Shown: piece by piece, positions 1 through 8,282 of the stretch
How the letters are laid out: every line of letters starts with the position of its first letter
Numbering within the stretch: position 1 is the stretch's first letter
Source of the DNA: Gammaproteobacteria bacterium
Lineage (GTDB): Bacteria > Pseudomonadota > Gammaproteobacteria > Pseudomonadales > Pseudomonadaceae
Reading direction: 5' to 3'
NCBI GenBank assembly: GCA_018816095.1
Contig: JAHIWP010000068.1
Location: forward strand, 1 to 32,672
DNA length: 32,672 nt
Translations under genes and position numbers: made by a program
The notes under the pieces: generated by a model
Seen by the model: the letters and a program-made list of their open reading frames with translations, nothing else
Database searches by the model: none
Told to the model about the DNA's origin: nothing

Positions 1-132
1 CCGCGACACCCTTGCCTCTGGCTAACACTTCCCCTTGCCGGGTGTGTAGAGGACTTTCACCTCCAAGTCACCAGCGAGGCCACCACAGCCAAGCTGGTTG
101 CGCTTGCGCGCAACGCGCCATGCCTGGCGCAC
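1..132 (-). mobile_element. Group II intron, 5' end (partial, probably class C)
   Basis: Read on the minus strand from 132 downwards, the sequence begins GTGCGCC, the typical 5' boundary of bacterial group II introns. It continues with a GCGCC/GGCGC hairpin around AGGCAT and a perfect 7-bp hairpin with a GCAA loop (97-114). The conserved domain I blocks GGTGAAAGTCC, GTTAGCC and GCAAGGGTGTC follow in order. This order and wording closely match the start of the crystallised Oceanobacillus iheyensis group IIC intron, as I remember it. The boundary lies six bases beyond the stem of the adk terminator, and class C introns are known to insert behind terminator hairpins. The rest of the ribozyme and any reverse transcriptase/maturase gene lie outside the window, so completeness and mobility cannot be judged. 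Confidence 0.85.
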
Positions 133-162
133 AACGAAAACGCCCCGCAAAAGCGGGGCGTT
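133..162 (-). terminator. Rho-independent terminator of adk
   Basis: On the minus strand a perfect 10-bp stem (139-148 with 153-162, core CGCCCCGC/GCGGGGCG) closes a TTTT loop and is followed by TTCGTT. It begins 19 bases after the adk stop codon. The T-rich tail is interrupted by the 5' end of the group II intron at 132, so adk transcripts now end at, or run into, the intron. Confidence 0.85.
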
Positions 163-181
163 GTCTGATTACGGCAGGTAC

Positions 182-847
<666 letters not shown>

Positions 848-1045
848 TTAAGTAGAAATCGGTCGGACTCGCCTCATGGGGCCAATCTCAGAATGGTTCA
901 GGCGCGCTGCCAACAAGGGCCAGAGTGCCAAAAGGCCGCTCAAGATACACAGCGCACCGGTAGCGCACAAGCCGCCAAAAGTCGGATACGCCTGCGACCG
1001 CCTCAGCCAGATAACGCTGCCGGCAGCGCGCCAGAGGCACGCCAC
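848..1045 (-). CDS. Possible small membrane protein (65 aa), doubtful
   Basis: The gap between ppc and adk contains a short minus-strand reading frame with a GTG start at 1045. GAGG lies five bases before it. The predicted peptide has one hydrophobic stretch (about residues 24-47) followed by a basic tail. Against a real gene, it uses codons rare in this genome (AGG twice, CGA twice), its third positions look less GC-rich than those of its neighbours, and I recognise no family. The stretch may instead be the adk leader and promoter region. No other gene is apparent between 830 and 1074. Confidence 0.2.
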   Translation of the reverse strand: MACLWRAAGSVIWLRRSQAYPTFGGLCATGALCILSGLLALWPLLAARLNHSEIGPMRRVRPIST

Positions 1046-1074
1046 CGAACCTCAAAATGGTCCCGCTGAATGTG

Positions 1075-3711
1075 CTAGCCGGTGTTACGCAAACCCGCTG
1101 CAATGCCCGCCACGCTGACCAATAATGCCTGCTCCAGAGGGCTATCAGCCTGGTTATCACGCTGCCGCGCGCGGGCCAATAGCTCGGCTTGGAGCAGATG
1201 CAGCGGGTCCAGATAGGTATTACGCACGCTGATCGACTCCAGGGTTTCCGGGCTGTGTGCCAAGAGCTGGGACTGCCCCGTAAGCCCCAGTACGGCGGCC
1301 ACCGCCTGCGACAATAGGCCGCGTAAATGTGTGCCCAAAGGTTGCAAGGCGGGCTCGACTAAACGCTCGTCGTACAACTGAGCGATAGATTCGTCAGCTT
1401 TAGCCAGCACCATCTCCAGCATATCGATACGGGTGCGGAAGAATGGCCAGCCCGCACGCATCTGCCCCAGCAACTCGCCTTCACCGCGCTGTAACGCATT
1501 GTCCAGAGCAGCCTCCCAGCCCAACCAGGCTGGCAACATCAGACGCGTCTGGGTCCAGGCGAAAATCCACGGAATCGCCCGCAGACTCTCCACCCCGCCT
1601 TCACGCCGCTTGGCCGGACGACTGCCCAGCGGCAAACGACCGAGTTCCTGCTCCGGCGTGGCCTGACGAAAGTAATCGACGAATTGCGGGTTCTCGCGCA
1701 CCACTGCGCGGTACGCACTGACGCCATCGCTTGCCAGCTTGTCCATCAGCTCGCGCCAGGCCGGCTCCGGGCTCGGTGGTGGTAGCAAGGTGGCCTCTAG
1801 CACCGCTGCCAGGTAGAGGTTGAGGTTCTGCTCGGCGATATCCGGCAGGCCAAATTTGAAACGAATCATTTCCCCCTGCTCGGTGGTGCGGAAACGGCCC
1901 GCCACCGACCCCGGTGGTTGCGACAGAATTGCCGCATGGGCCGGGCCGCCGCCGCGCCCCACCGTGCCTCCGCGGCCATGGAATAACAGCAACTCGACGT
2001 CCTGCTCGCGGCATACCTGCACCAGGGTTTCCTGAGCACGGTACTGCGCCCAGGCGGCAGCGGTAGTCCCGGCATCCTTGGCCGAATCGGAATAACCAAT
2101 CATCACTTCCTGCGGCCCGTGCAAACGCGCGCGATAGCCCTGCAAGGCCAGCAGACGGCTGATTACCGGACCGGCGTTATCCAAATCGGCCAGGGTTTCA
2201 AACAGTGGCACCACGCGCATCGGCCGCTGCAACCCGGCCTCTTTAAGCAGCAGTTGCACCGCCAGCACATCAGAGGCCGCGCCAGCCATGGAGATCACGT
2301 AGGACCCCAGAGAAGCCGCAGGCGCGCGGGCCACTTCGCGGCAGGTGGCCAGCACCTCTGCGGTTTCGCCACTCGGTTTGAAGTGCCCCGGCAACAGCGG
2401 CCGACGGTTATCCAGCTCTTGTTGCAGAAATTCTAGGCGCGCCTGTTCATCCCACTCGGCATATCGCCCCAAGCCCAGGTAATCAGTGATTTCAGTCAGG
2501 GCGGCAGCGTGGCGACTGGCGTCCTGACGCACGTCCAAACGCCCTAAAAACAAGCCAAAGGTGGCTGCGCGGCGCAGGCAGTCGAGCAGCGGACCATCGG
2601 CAATCACGCCCATGCCGCAGTCATGCAAAGACTGGTAACAGCACTGTAAAGGCTCGAACAGCTCACGGTTGCTATGCAGCACGGCACTGGGTGCCGGTAA
2701 ATCTTCATGCAAGGCCGCCTGCGCCCAACTGCGAGTAGCCCGCAGACGCTCGCGCAGCTGCTTGAGCAGGCTGCGATAGGGCTCGGCACTCTCCCCCACC
2801 TGCGCCAACAAGGCCGGGCTGGCCTGCTGCATGGACAGCTCAGCGGCCAGTTGGTCGATATCACGCAGGTACAGATCGGCGGCCATCCAGCGCGACAACA
2901 GCAAAACCTCACGGGTCACGCTGGCGGTGACATTGGGGTTGCCATCGCGATCGCCGCCCATCCAGGAGGCGAAGCGAATAGGCGCTGCATCCAACGCCAA
3001 GTGCAACCCAGTCGCACCATGCAGCACCTGATCCGCCTTGCGCAGCACATTGGGGATGGCATGCCAGAGCGAGTGCTCAATCACCGCGAAGCCCCACTTG
3101 GCCTCATCCACCGGACTTGGCCGGCTGCGGCGGATTTCCTCAGTGTGCCAGGCCTCGGCAATCAGCCGCTGCAGACGTTGCTTGACCTGCTCGCGTTCAG
3201 CCGCCGAGAGGTCGCTATGGTCACCGGCCGCCAGCTGTTCGGCCATGGCGTCGTATTTCTGAATCAGCGTACGGCGCGCCACTTCGGTGGGGTGCGCGGT
3301 CAGTACCAGCTCGATATCCAACCGACCAAACTGGCGCGCCAGGGCCTCGCCCTTATGGCCATGACTGGCCAGGCGCTGCAGCAGCTCGGCGAGAATATTG
3401 TCTTCAAAGGGCTGCGTTTCACCCGGCGCACGGCGGCGCACGCGGTGGTACTGCTCGGCAATATTGGCCAGGTTGAGAAACTGGTTAAACGCCCGCGCCA
3501 CCGGCAGCAACTCGTCATCCGCCAGCTGATTCAGGGTTGCACTGAGTTGCTCCGCACCGTCCTTCGAGCCTCGACGAGAGGCTTTAGCGCCCTTGCGGAT
3601 ACGTTCAATTTTGTCGAGAAAAGCCGCCCCATGCTGCACCCGGATGGTGTCACCCAGCAGTTCGCCGAGCTGGTGGACGTCTTCGCGCAAACGCGCATCG
3701 ATTTCTGCCAT
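1075..3711 (-). CDS. ppc: Phosphoenolpyruvate carboxylase
   Basis: The gene encodes the 878-aa anaplerotic enzyme that carboxylates phosphoenolpyruvate to oxaloacetate in the cytosol. The first active-site signature VLTAHPTE is at residues 136-143, with the catalytic His at 140. The second region, [14 protein letters not shown], supplies the glycine-rich loop. [10 protein letters not shown] is present, and the protein ends with the conserved RNTG that reaches the active site. Length is normal for the bacterial enzyme. The start at 3711 has GGAGG seven bases upstream. The gene is divergent from the small gene at 3868, with a 156-bp shared promoter region, and upstream of adk on the same strand, an arrangement also seen in P. 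aeruginosa. Confidence 0.98.
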   Translation of the reverse strand: MAEIDARLREDVHQLGELLGDTIRVQHGAAFLDKIERIRKGAKASRRGSKDGAEQLSATLNQLADDELLPVARAFNQFLNLANIAEQYHRVRRRAPGETQPFEDNILAELLQRLASHGHKGEALARQFGRLDIELVLTAHPTEVARRTLIQKYDAMAEQLAAGDHSDLSAAEREQVKQRLQRLIAEAWHTEEIRRSRPSPVDEAKWGFAVIEHSLWHAIPNVLRKADQVLHGATGLHLALDAAPIRFASWMGGDRDGNPNVTASVTREVLLLSRWMAADLYLRDIDQLAAELSMQQASPALLAQVGESAEPYRSLLKQLRERLRATRSWAQAALHEDLPAPSAVLHSNRELFEPLQCCYQSLHDCGMGVIADGPLLDCLRRAATFGLFLGRLDVRQDASRHAAALTEITDYLGLGRYAEWDEQARLEFLQQELDNRRPLLPGHFKPSGETAEVLATCREVARAPAASLGSYVISMAGAASDVLAVQLLLKEAGLQRPMRVVPLFETLADLDNAGPVISRLLALQGYRARLHGPQEVMIGYSDSAKDAGTTAAAWAQYRAQETLVQVCREQDVELLLFHGRGGTVGRGGGPAHAAILSQPPGSVAGRFRTTEQGEMIRFKFGLPDIAEQNLNLYLAAVLEATLLPPPSPEPAWRELMDKLASDGVSAYRAVVRENPQFVDYFRQATPEQELGRLPLGSRPAKRREGGVESLRAIPWIFAWTQTRLMLPAWLGWEAALDNALQRGEGELLGQMRAGWPFFRTRIDMLEMVLAKADESIAQLYDERLVEPALQPLGTHLRGLLSQAVAAVLGLTGQSQLLAHSPETLESISVRNTYLDPLHLLQAELLARARQRDNQADSPLEQALLVSVAGIAAGLRNTG

Positions 3712-3766
3712 GACTATTGCCTCCGCTGATCCTCCTTGCAGAGTGCCCAGCGCGCCAACTTCTTAC

Positions 3767-3792
3767 AAGTGCGCGACGCCCTGAGCGCACTT
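3767..3792. promoter_or_regulatory. Perfect inverted repeat in the ppc divergent promoter region
   Basis: AAGTGCGC at 3767-3774 is the exact reverse complement of GCGCACTT at 3785-3792, separated by ten bases. It lies between ppc and the divergent small gene at 3868. The size and symmetry suit a dimeric-regulator operator or a leader hairpin. No binding protein can be named from the sequence. Confidence 0.4.
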
Positions 3793-3867
3793 ATCAGCGC
3801 ACGCACTAGTCTTAATAGGGCAAGCCTGGGCAACACACGCCGGGCGCCGAACGGACACGAGGCCATC

Positions 3868-4209
3868 ATGAAGATTCGCGAGCTGGTGCAGCACTGGCAG
3901 GAAAACGCCCAGGGTCGCCTGAGCGCCACCCCCTATCAAATCCATCTCGACCTGGAAGCCGCTGCGCGCCTGGCGGCGCTGCAAGAGATGTACCCCAAAC
4001 ACCACGTAGAAGAGCTGCTCGGGGAACTGCTCGGCGCAGCGCTGGACGAACTGGAGGCCAGCCTGCCCTACGTCAAGGGCAGCAAGGTGGTGGCCACCGA
4101 CGAGCAGGGCGACCCGCTGTATGAAGACATCGGCCTGACGCCGCGCTTCCTCGCCCTGTCACGCCGCCATCTGCAGCGCCTTAGCGAACAGAAAAACCCT
4201 GCGGGTTAG
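3868..4209 (+). CDS. Conserved small protein next to ppc (PA3688-like)
   Basis: This 113-aa soluble protein has no signal peptide or membrane segment. The N-terminal part (MKIRELVQHW..., then an alternating basic/hydrophobic strand and a helix rich in Leu and Glu up to about residue 70) has a layout reminiscent of small ribbon-helix-helix-like proteins, but I see no proof of DNA binding. The central sequence YVKGSKVVATDEQGDP is distinctive. Homologues beside ppc occur across Pseudomonas, and databases often label them pilin assembly or type 1 pili tip component; I see nothing here that supports that label. The start at 3868 is preceded by GAGG eight bases upstream; the frame is open further upstream, but without a good site. 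Function unknown. Confidence 0.8.
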   Translation: MKIRELVQHWQENAQGRLSATPYQIHLDLEAAARLAALQEMYPKHHVEELLGELLGAALDELEASLPYVKGSKVVATDEQGDPLYEDIGLTPRFLALSRRHLQRLSEQKNPAG

Positions 4210-4212
4210 GCG

Positions 4213-4518
4213 TTACTGGCCGTCAGTGCAACGCACCGCCTGCTTGCGCTGATCAACCAGCACACCGCTCAGGCCTTTCTGCTCCAGGTCAAACATCACC
4301 AGCACGCCGTCGATGCACTGGGCGACCTGGCTGGCAGGCTTGAGCGAGACTTTATAGTCCTCACCCGGCACGGTCTTGAGCATGGTGAACTCAGACAGCA
4401 GCAGCGCATCTTCCGGCTTGGCAACGTGCAAATAACCGTAAAACCCAAGTACGGCCACGGTGGCGCAGATGCTGCCGATAGCGGTAAGGATCAGCGGGAT
4501 GGGATTGACTTCACTCAT
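4213..4518 (-). CDS. Hypothetical single-pass membrane protein
   Basis: A 101-aa protein whose residues 6-28 (IPLILTAIGSICATVAVLGF and onward) form one clear transmembrane segment near the N-terminus. It is followed by a hydrophilic domain with two cysteines, CIDG and CTDG, spaced widely enough for a disulfide if the domain is periplasmic. I recognise no named family. The start at 4518 is chosen because GAGAG lies just upstream; an in-frame ATG at 4539 would add seven residues. It is convergent with the PA3688-like gene, three bases away, and downstream of the AIM24 gene on the same strand. Confidence 0.7.
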   Translation of the reverse strand: MSEVNPIPLILTAIGSICATVAVLGFYGYLHVAKPEDALLLSEFTMLKTVPGEDYKVSLKPASQVAQCIDGVLVMFDLEQKGLSGVLVDQRKQAVRCTDGQ

Positions 4519-4556
4519 AACAGGCTCTCGGATTAACAATTAGGCGGGCAATGCAT

Positions 4557-4591
4557 CAGGCGGCGCAGCTTGCAACAAAGCCAACCGCCTG
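4557..4591. repeat. Inverted repeat between two minus-strand genes
   Basis: CAGGCGG at 4557-4563 pairs with CCGCCTG at 4585-4591 across a 21-base loop, between the AIM24 gene and the small membrane-protein gene. There is no T-run after it on either strand, so it is at most a weak terminator or RNA-stabilising hairpin. Confidence 0.35.
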
Positions 4592-4611
4592 CAAAGCCCC
4601 AGATTGCCGCA

Positions 4612-5358
4612 TTACTTGCCGCCCGCCCGGACTTCCTCACGGGCCTTAAAGGTCGCTTCATAAATGCGCTCGGCTAACCGCGAGAACGGCAGGCTCTGTA
4701 CCCACACCGTCCCCGTGCCCTTGAGCGTGGCCAGGAGAATGCCTTCGCCGCCAAACAGCATGCTTTTTAGCCCGCCGGCCAGGGCGATGTCGTAATCGAT
4801 ACCGGCGGTAAAAGCCACCAGGCAACCGGTATCCAGGCGTAACGTCTCGTTGTTCAGCTGCTTGCGGATCACCGTGCCGCCGGCGTGGACAAAGGCCAAG
4901 CCGTCACCTTCAAGCTTCTGCAGAATAAACCCCTCACCGCCGAAGAAGCCGGCCCCCAGGCGTTTGTTAAAGCTGATGCCAACCGCCGTACCGTAGGCCG
5001 CACAGAGAAAGGCATCCTTCTGGCAGATCAGCGTGCCGCCATGCTCCGCCAGCTGGATCGGCACCACGGTGCCTGGATACGGCGCGGCAAACGCCACCCG
5101 CGCCGGGGTTTTGCCGGCATTGGAGAAGTGCGTCATAAACAGCGACTCGCCCGTCAGCATGCGCTTGCCCATGCCCCACAATTTGCCCAGCACCCCGCTG
5201 GTTGAACCATCGCCCATACGGGTTTCAAAGCGCACGCCGTCGGTCATGTAATTCATCACACCGGCTTCGGCGATCACCGTTTCACCGGGATCGAGAATGA
5301 TCTCCACACTCTGCGCGGAGGCGCCGAGGATTTCGTAGTCGAGTTGGTGGCTGGGCAT
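4612..5358 (-). CDS. AIM24 / TIGR00266 family protein
   Basis: A 248-aa protein of the AIM24 (TIGR00266) family, a beta-rich tryptophan-RNA-binding-attenuator-like fold of uncertain role in bacteria. Family traits are the opening [26 protein letters not shown], the central repeats of GGxGxxLxKLxGxGxxFVHAGG type ([14 protein letters not shown] and later [14 protein letters not shown]), and the ending [14 protein letters not shown]. No signal peptide is seen, so it is probably cytosolic or peripherally membrane-bound. The start has AGGAG eight bases upstream. It is followed by the small membrane-protein gene after 93 bases. Family assignment is firm; function is unknown. Confidence 0.9.
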   Translation of the reverse strand: MPSHQLDYEILGASAQSVEIILDPGETVIAEAGVMNYMTDGVRFETRMGDGSTSGVLGKLWGMGKRMLTGESLFMTHFSNAGKTPARVAFAAPYPGTVVPIQLAEHGGTLICQKDAFLCAAYGTAVGISFNKRLGAGFFGGEGFILQKLEGDGLAFVHAGGTVIRKQLNNETLRLDTGCLVAFTAGIDYDIALAGGLKSMLFGGEGILLATLKGTGTVWVQSLPFSRLAERIYEATFKAREEVRAGGK

Positions 5359-5388
5359 GTGTCGCTCCTGTTAGTGCGAGAAGAGCAA

Positions 5389-5405
5389 CCCGGATTTCAT
5401 CTGGG
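5389..5405. repeat. Short palindromic repeat (CCCGGAT/ATCTGGG type)
   Basis: CCCGGAT, TTC and ATCTGGG form a near-perfect small hairpin with one mismatch in the arm. Read on the minus strand it gives AGCCCAGATGAAATCCGGG, very like a dispersed REP-type sequence common in intergenic DNA of gammaproteobacteria. It sits between the AIM24 and QEGLA genes. I see nothing else in 5359-5486. Confidence 0.5.
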
Positions 5406-5486
5406 CTACGGATCGTCTATTAGAGGGCTAGGAGCTTCACGAGCGAAGGGTCAGGCGCAACGCCGCACAACCGAGTGCAGTAGCGC

Positions 5487-6782
5487 CTAGAGAATGTTGG
5501 CGTAGTCGGCTTCGATTCGATCGAGACTCAGGTGATTGAGGAAGTTGGAGAAGCACATCCAGGCCGACAGCGAATTGAGGTCGCTGAACTGCGGCGGCAG
5601 GTATTTGGGCGCGACCACCAGCCCTTCATCCACCAACTGACGCAACGAGCGCATGTCCTCCAGCGTGGTTTTGCCGCAAAACAGCAGCGGAATCTGCTCC
5701 AATTTGCCTTTACGCACGGCCAACTGGATGTAGTTGTAAACCATGATAAAGCCCTTCAGGTAGGACAGGTCCTTGGTGAACGGCAGCCCTGTTGGCGTTG
5801 AGCCACGAAACACCCGACTGGCATTGCTATAGCTCTCCTCCTGGCTGAAACCCTGTTCGCGGTAAAAGTCGAAAACCTGCAGAAAGTCCGCGCCCTCTTC
5901 CGCCATATGAATGGCGCGGGTGCGGTTGGTCAGTTTGCGCAAACGGGTGGGGTAAGAGGCGAAGGCAATCACCTCCATGAGAATCGCCAGGCCTTCCTGA
6001 GTCACCGTCGAGGATGGCGGGCCTTTCGCCAAAAAGGTGCACACCGGCTGGCTCAAGCCATTCAGGGTGGTCGCCACATGCACCAGACCCTCGTGCACTT
6101 CCAGGGCTTTAACGTCGCGCTCGTTGAACATCGCGTCGGCGCGGATCTTGATGTAGTCCGCACCCGCTGCGGCGTCAGCAAGAATGCCGTCAGACTCGAA
6201 GACCCGAATGGTATCTTCGGCCTCGCCAAACACCTTGTTGAGGCGCTGTTGCAGCAAGTTGACAGCCTCTTTGGCGGTCAGCGTCTTGGCCTCATCTTTA
6301 AGGTCGCCGCGCTTGTCGATGTTGTTGAGAAAGTCGGAAAACATCAGACCAAGATCGGCCAGGGTTGGATCACCAGCATGAAAGGCATCCGAGGCGGCGC
6401 CGTAGAGCTCCTGGCTGATCAGGCCAAAATCTTCGGTACCGCGCGCTTCCAGCATGCGGATAACCATGCGGTACTCGCGGCACATGCGCCGCATGATCTT
6501 GCCCACCGGATTGAACTGACCGAGCTGGCGGGTGATGTCGCGCTCGATATTCTGAAACTCCAGTTTCTTCGCGGCAGCATCAAAGGGCAGCGGCCGACTT
6601 GCGTAATAAGCACGGTCGACGACGGGCAGCTTTTTACCCTGGTGCTTGAGAAATTCACTGCGAATCGAGTCGTCCCATTTCACCGCGTCCAGTACTCGAA
6701 TTGGCGTTTGCGCCTCGACCAAACGGTCGGACAGTGCGCGCACAATCAACTGATAATCGTCCAACCCGGTATGACTGTTCAT
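5487..6782 (-). CDS. QEGLA-motif (DUF1704) zinc peptidase-like protein
   Basis: A 431-aa protein of the family annotated flavohemoglobin expression-modulating QEGLA motif protein (DUF1704/TIGR02421). The motif HEGLVH (residues 230-235) has the HExxxH arrangement of the mini-gluzincin/MATCAP-type metallopeptidases. The QEGLA motif follows at 262-266, and its Glu corresponds to the third zinc ligand in that fold. The name comes from an early association with flavohemoglobin expression; no bacterial substrate is established to my knowledge. It is soluble, without a signal peptide. The start at 6782 has AGGGAG only three bases upstream; the ATG at 6818 would add 12 residues but has no clear site, so the start is uncertain. 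It lies 92 bases downstream of a lipoprotein gene on the same strand. Confidence 0.88.
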   Translation of the reverse strand: MNSHTGLDDYQLIVRALSDRLVEAQTPIRVLDAVKWDDSIRSEFLKHQGKKLPVVDRAYYASRPLPFDAAAKKLEFQNIERDITRQLGQFNPVGKIMRRMCREYRMVIRMLEARGTEDFGLISQELYGAASDAFHAGDPTLADLGLMFSDFLNNIDKRGDLKDEAKTLTAKEAVNLLQQRLNKVFGEAEDTIRVFESDGILADAAAGADYIKIRADAMFNERDVKALEVHEGLVHVATTLNGLSQPVCTFLAKGPPSSTVTQEGLAILMEVIAFASYPTRLRKLTNRTRAIHMAEEGADFLQVFDFYREQGFSQEESYSNASRVFRGSTPTGLPFTKDLSYLKGFIMVYNYIQLAVRKGKLEQIPLLFCGKTTLEDMRSLRQLVDEGLVVAPKYLPPQFSDLNSLSAWMCFSNFLNHLSLDRIEADYANIL

Positions 6783-6874
6783 GCGCTCCCTATTACCCAC
6801 TAATGTCACTTCAACCATATGATGCCGAGCACTGCCAGCCTCTGTGGCAGCGACCGATTACTCATGGCGCGACG

Positions 6875-7426
6875 CTAATCACCTGCACGCTGATAGCGCG
6901 CGACTTCGATAAATACATCCGAATTAGCCTGATCATCAAGGTAGCCGAATACCTGCTCCAACGGGCTGCTGATGAGCACACCGTCGCTTTCAGCGGCCTC
7001 CACCACCTCGCCGTGCAACACACCCTGCTCCACTTCCTGAAGAATGCGGTCCACATCGAGGTTGTAGATCACCAGTTCGTTGTCGCTGGTCAGCTCAAAA
7101 CCGGCGATAGCGAAATTCGCCCCCATACTTTTCGGCAGCCCTGCCGACAGGTACCAGCGCCGCCCGTGATGAGCCACTGTAAAGCCATATTCCTCAGCGC
7201 TTTCAAGGTTATCCAGGCTGTCGACATAGGTCCGCGCTTTGTAAACATTGGAGCCGGCGCGGGTGATCTGCAAATACTGCAGCTCGCCCCACTCATTCTT
7301 GCGCGACCACTCGCCAAGCAACGGTATTGGGGCGGCCTCATGGGCAGGGATGGGGTCTTTAAAAGTCACCAGGCACCCACCCAGTAACAGGAAGGACACG
7401 GCAAGCAGCGCGCGCCAGACGATCAT
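6875..7426 (-). CDS. Hypothetical lipoprotein
   Basis: This 183-aa protein starts with a short positively charged and hydrophobic leader ending in the lipobox LLGGC, with the acylated Cys at residue 18. Residue +2 is Leu, so under the usual Asp+2 rule it should go to the outer membrane. The mature part begins with a flexible proline-rich linker, and then a mixed domain with WSRKNEWGELQYLQITR and ELVIYNLDVDRI. I recognise no functional family; a lipoprotein at the corresponding place (PA3698) is known in P. aeruginosa. The start has AGGAG at good distance. It follows the TetR gene after 30 bases and may share its transcript. Confidence 0.85.
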   Translation of the reverse strand: MIVWRALLAVSFLLLGGCLVTFKDPIPAHEAAPIPLLGEWSRKNEWGELQYLQITRAGSNVYKARTYVDSLDNLESAEEYGFTVAHHGRRWYLSAGLPKSMGANFAIAGFELTSDNELVIYNLDVDRILQEVEQGVLHGEVVEAAESDGVLISSPLEQVFGYLDDQANSDVFIEVARYQRAGD

Positions 7427-7456
7427 TGAACTCTCCTTGTGAACGGATTGGCCGGA

Positions 7457-8170
7457 TTAGAGGTCCAACACCAAATGCATATAACGCTTAAGCATGGCCA
7501 ACATCTCTTCACTGTCTAGATGCTCGACACCCTCGAGCAGGCCCTGATATTCCATGCGGACGATAATCGCCGTCAACAGCTTGGCATCCTGCTCCGCCTG
7601 CTCTGAGCCCAGCACCTCGAAGAAATGCGTCACGCCCTGAAGCAAAATCCGCCGATGGGCGCGCATCAGCCCGTGCAAGCGCGGGTTGAGCAAGGCCTCC
7701 TGCTGAAAAGCCTGCTCGGCCAGCAGGTGTTCGCGGCGCGTGAGCAGTTGTTGACGCACATACTCCACAGCCAGGCGGGCGATTTCATTGGCCAGCCGCC
7801 GACGCGCCTCGGCACTGCCATCCAGGCGGCTAACCTGCTCACGCAACAAACCTTCGGTACTTTGCCAAAACCGCCCCATGTGCGCCGCGCTGCGCTCGAC
7901 AAACTGGGTAAAGGTATCGCTGATCAGGTCATTGATGTCTTTGAAGTAATAGGTGGTCGCGGACAGCGGCACCCCTGCCTCGGCGGCCACCGCGCGGTGA
8001 CGCACAGCGCGCACGCCGTCACGCACGATAATGCGCATGGCGGCATCGAGAATGGCCTGGCGGCGCTGTTCACTGCCCTGACGACTGGCTTTACGCCCTT
8101 GATATTGGACGTTCTCAGCGACGGCGCTGGCCACCAGCGTGGCGCTTTCTTGGGCGGGGTTAGCTGTCAC
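7457..8170 (-). CDS. TetR/AcrR-family transcriptional regulator
   Basis: A 237-aa regulator with a TetR N-terminal DNA-binding domain at roughly residues 33-80: RRQAILDAAMRIIVRDGVRAVRHRAVAAEAGVPLSATTYYFKDI, ending in the typical YYFKD of the recognition-helix region. The larger C-terminal part is helical and should bind a ligand and dimerise. I use GTG at 8170 because AGAGG lies ten bases upstream; a TTG at 8179 is also in frame but sits almost on top of that site. Targets are unknown; the lipoprotein gene 30 bases downstream is an obvious candidate. In P. aeruginosa a TetR gene (PA3699) also stands beside lysS. Confidence 0.92.
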   Translation of the reverse strand: MTANPAQESATLVASAVAENVQYQGRKASRQGSEQRRQAILDAAMRIIVRDGVRAVRHRAVAAEAGVPLSATTYYFKDINDLISDTFTQFVERSAAHMGRFWQSTEGLLREQVSRLDGSAEARRRLANEIARLAVEYVRQQLLTRREHLLAEQAFQQEALLNPRLHGLMRAHRRILLQGVTHFFEVLGSEQAEQDAKLLTAIIVRMEYQGLLEGVEHLDSEEMLAMLKRYMHLVLDL

Positions 8171-8251
8171 AACGGGCAATCCTCTGTCGGTGATTCAAAG
8201 CGACGTTTAACTTAGTCAGCTAATCGCAAAGATAGTCCACTGGCAGACAAT

Positions 8252-8277
8252 AAAAAGCCGCCCGTGGGCGGCTTTTT
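8252..8277 (-). terminator. Rho-independent terminator after lysS
   Basis: AAAAAGCCGCCC (8252-8263) and GGGCGGCTTTTT (8266-8277) make a perfect 12-bp stem with a very short loop, starting five bases after the lysS stop. Its A-run/T-run symmetry would let it act on both strands, but only lysS runs into it. Confidence 0.92.
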
Positions 8278-8282
8278 CTACA

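Noticed and set aside
1-132. Integron attC site or transposon end
   Set aside because: The sequence matches ordered group II intron domain I blocks starting from GTGCGCC; no attC core sites or transposase fragment is visible.
2707-3729. Long plus-strand open frame (340 codons) opposite ppc
   Set aside because: It is the antisense shadow of a well-conserved ppc reading frame in GC-rich DNA; the peptide has no recognisable domain and no good start context. The same applies to frames at 98-697, 5907-6803, 8433-9356 and 29854-30807.
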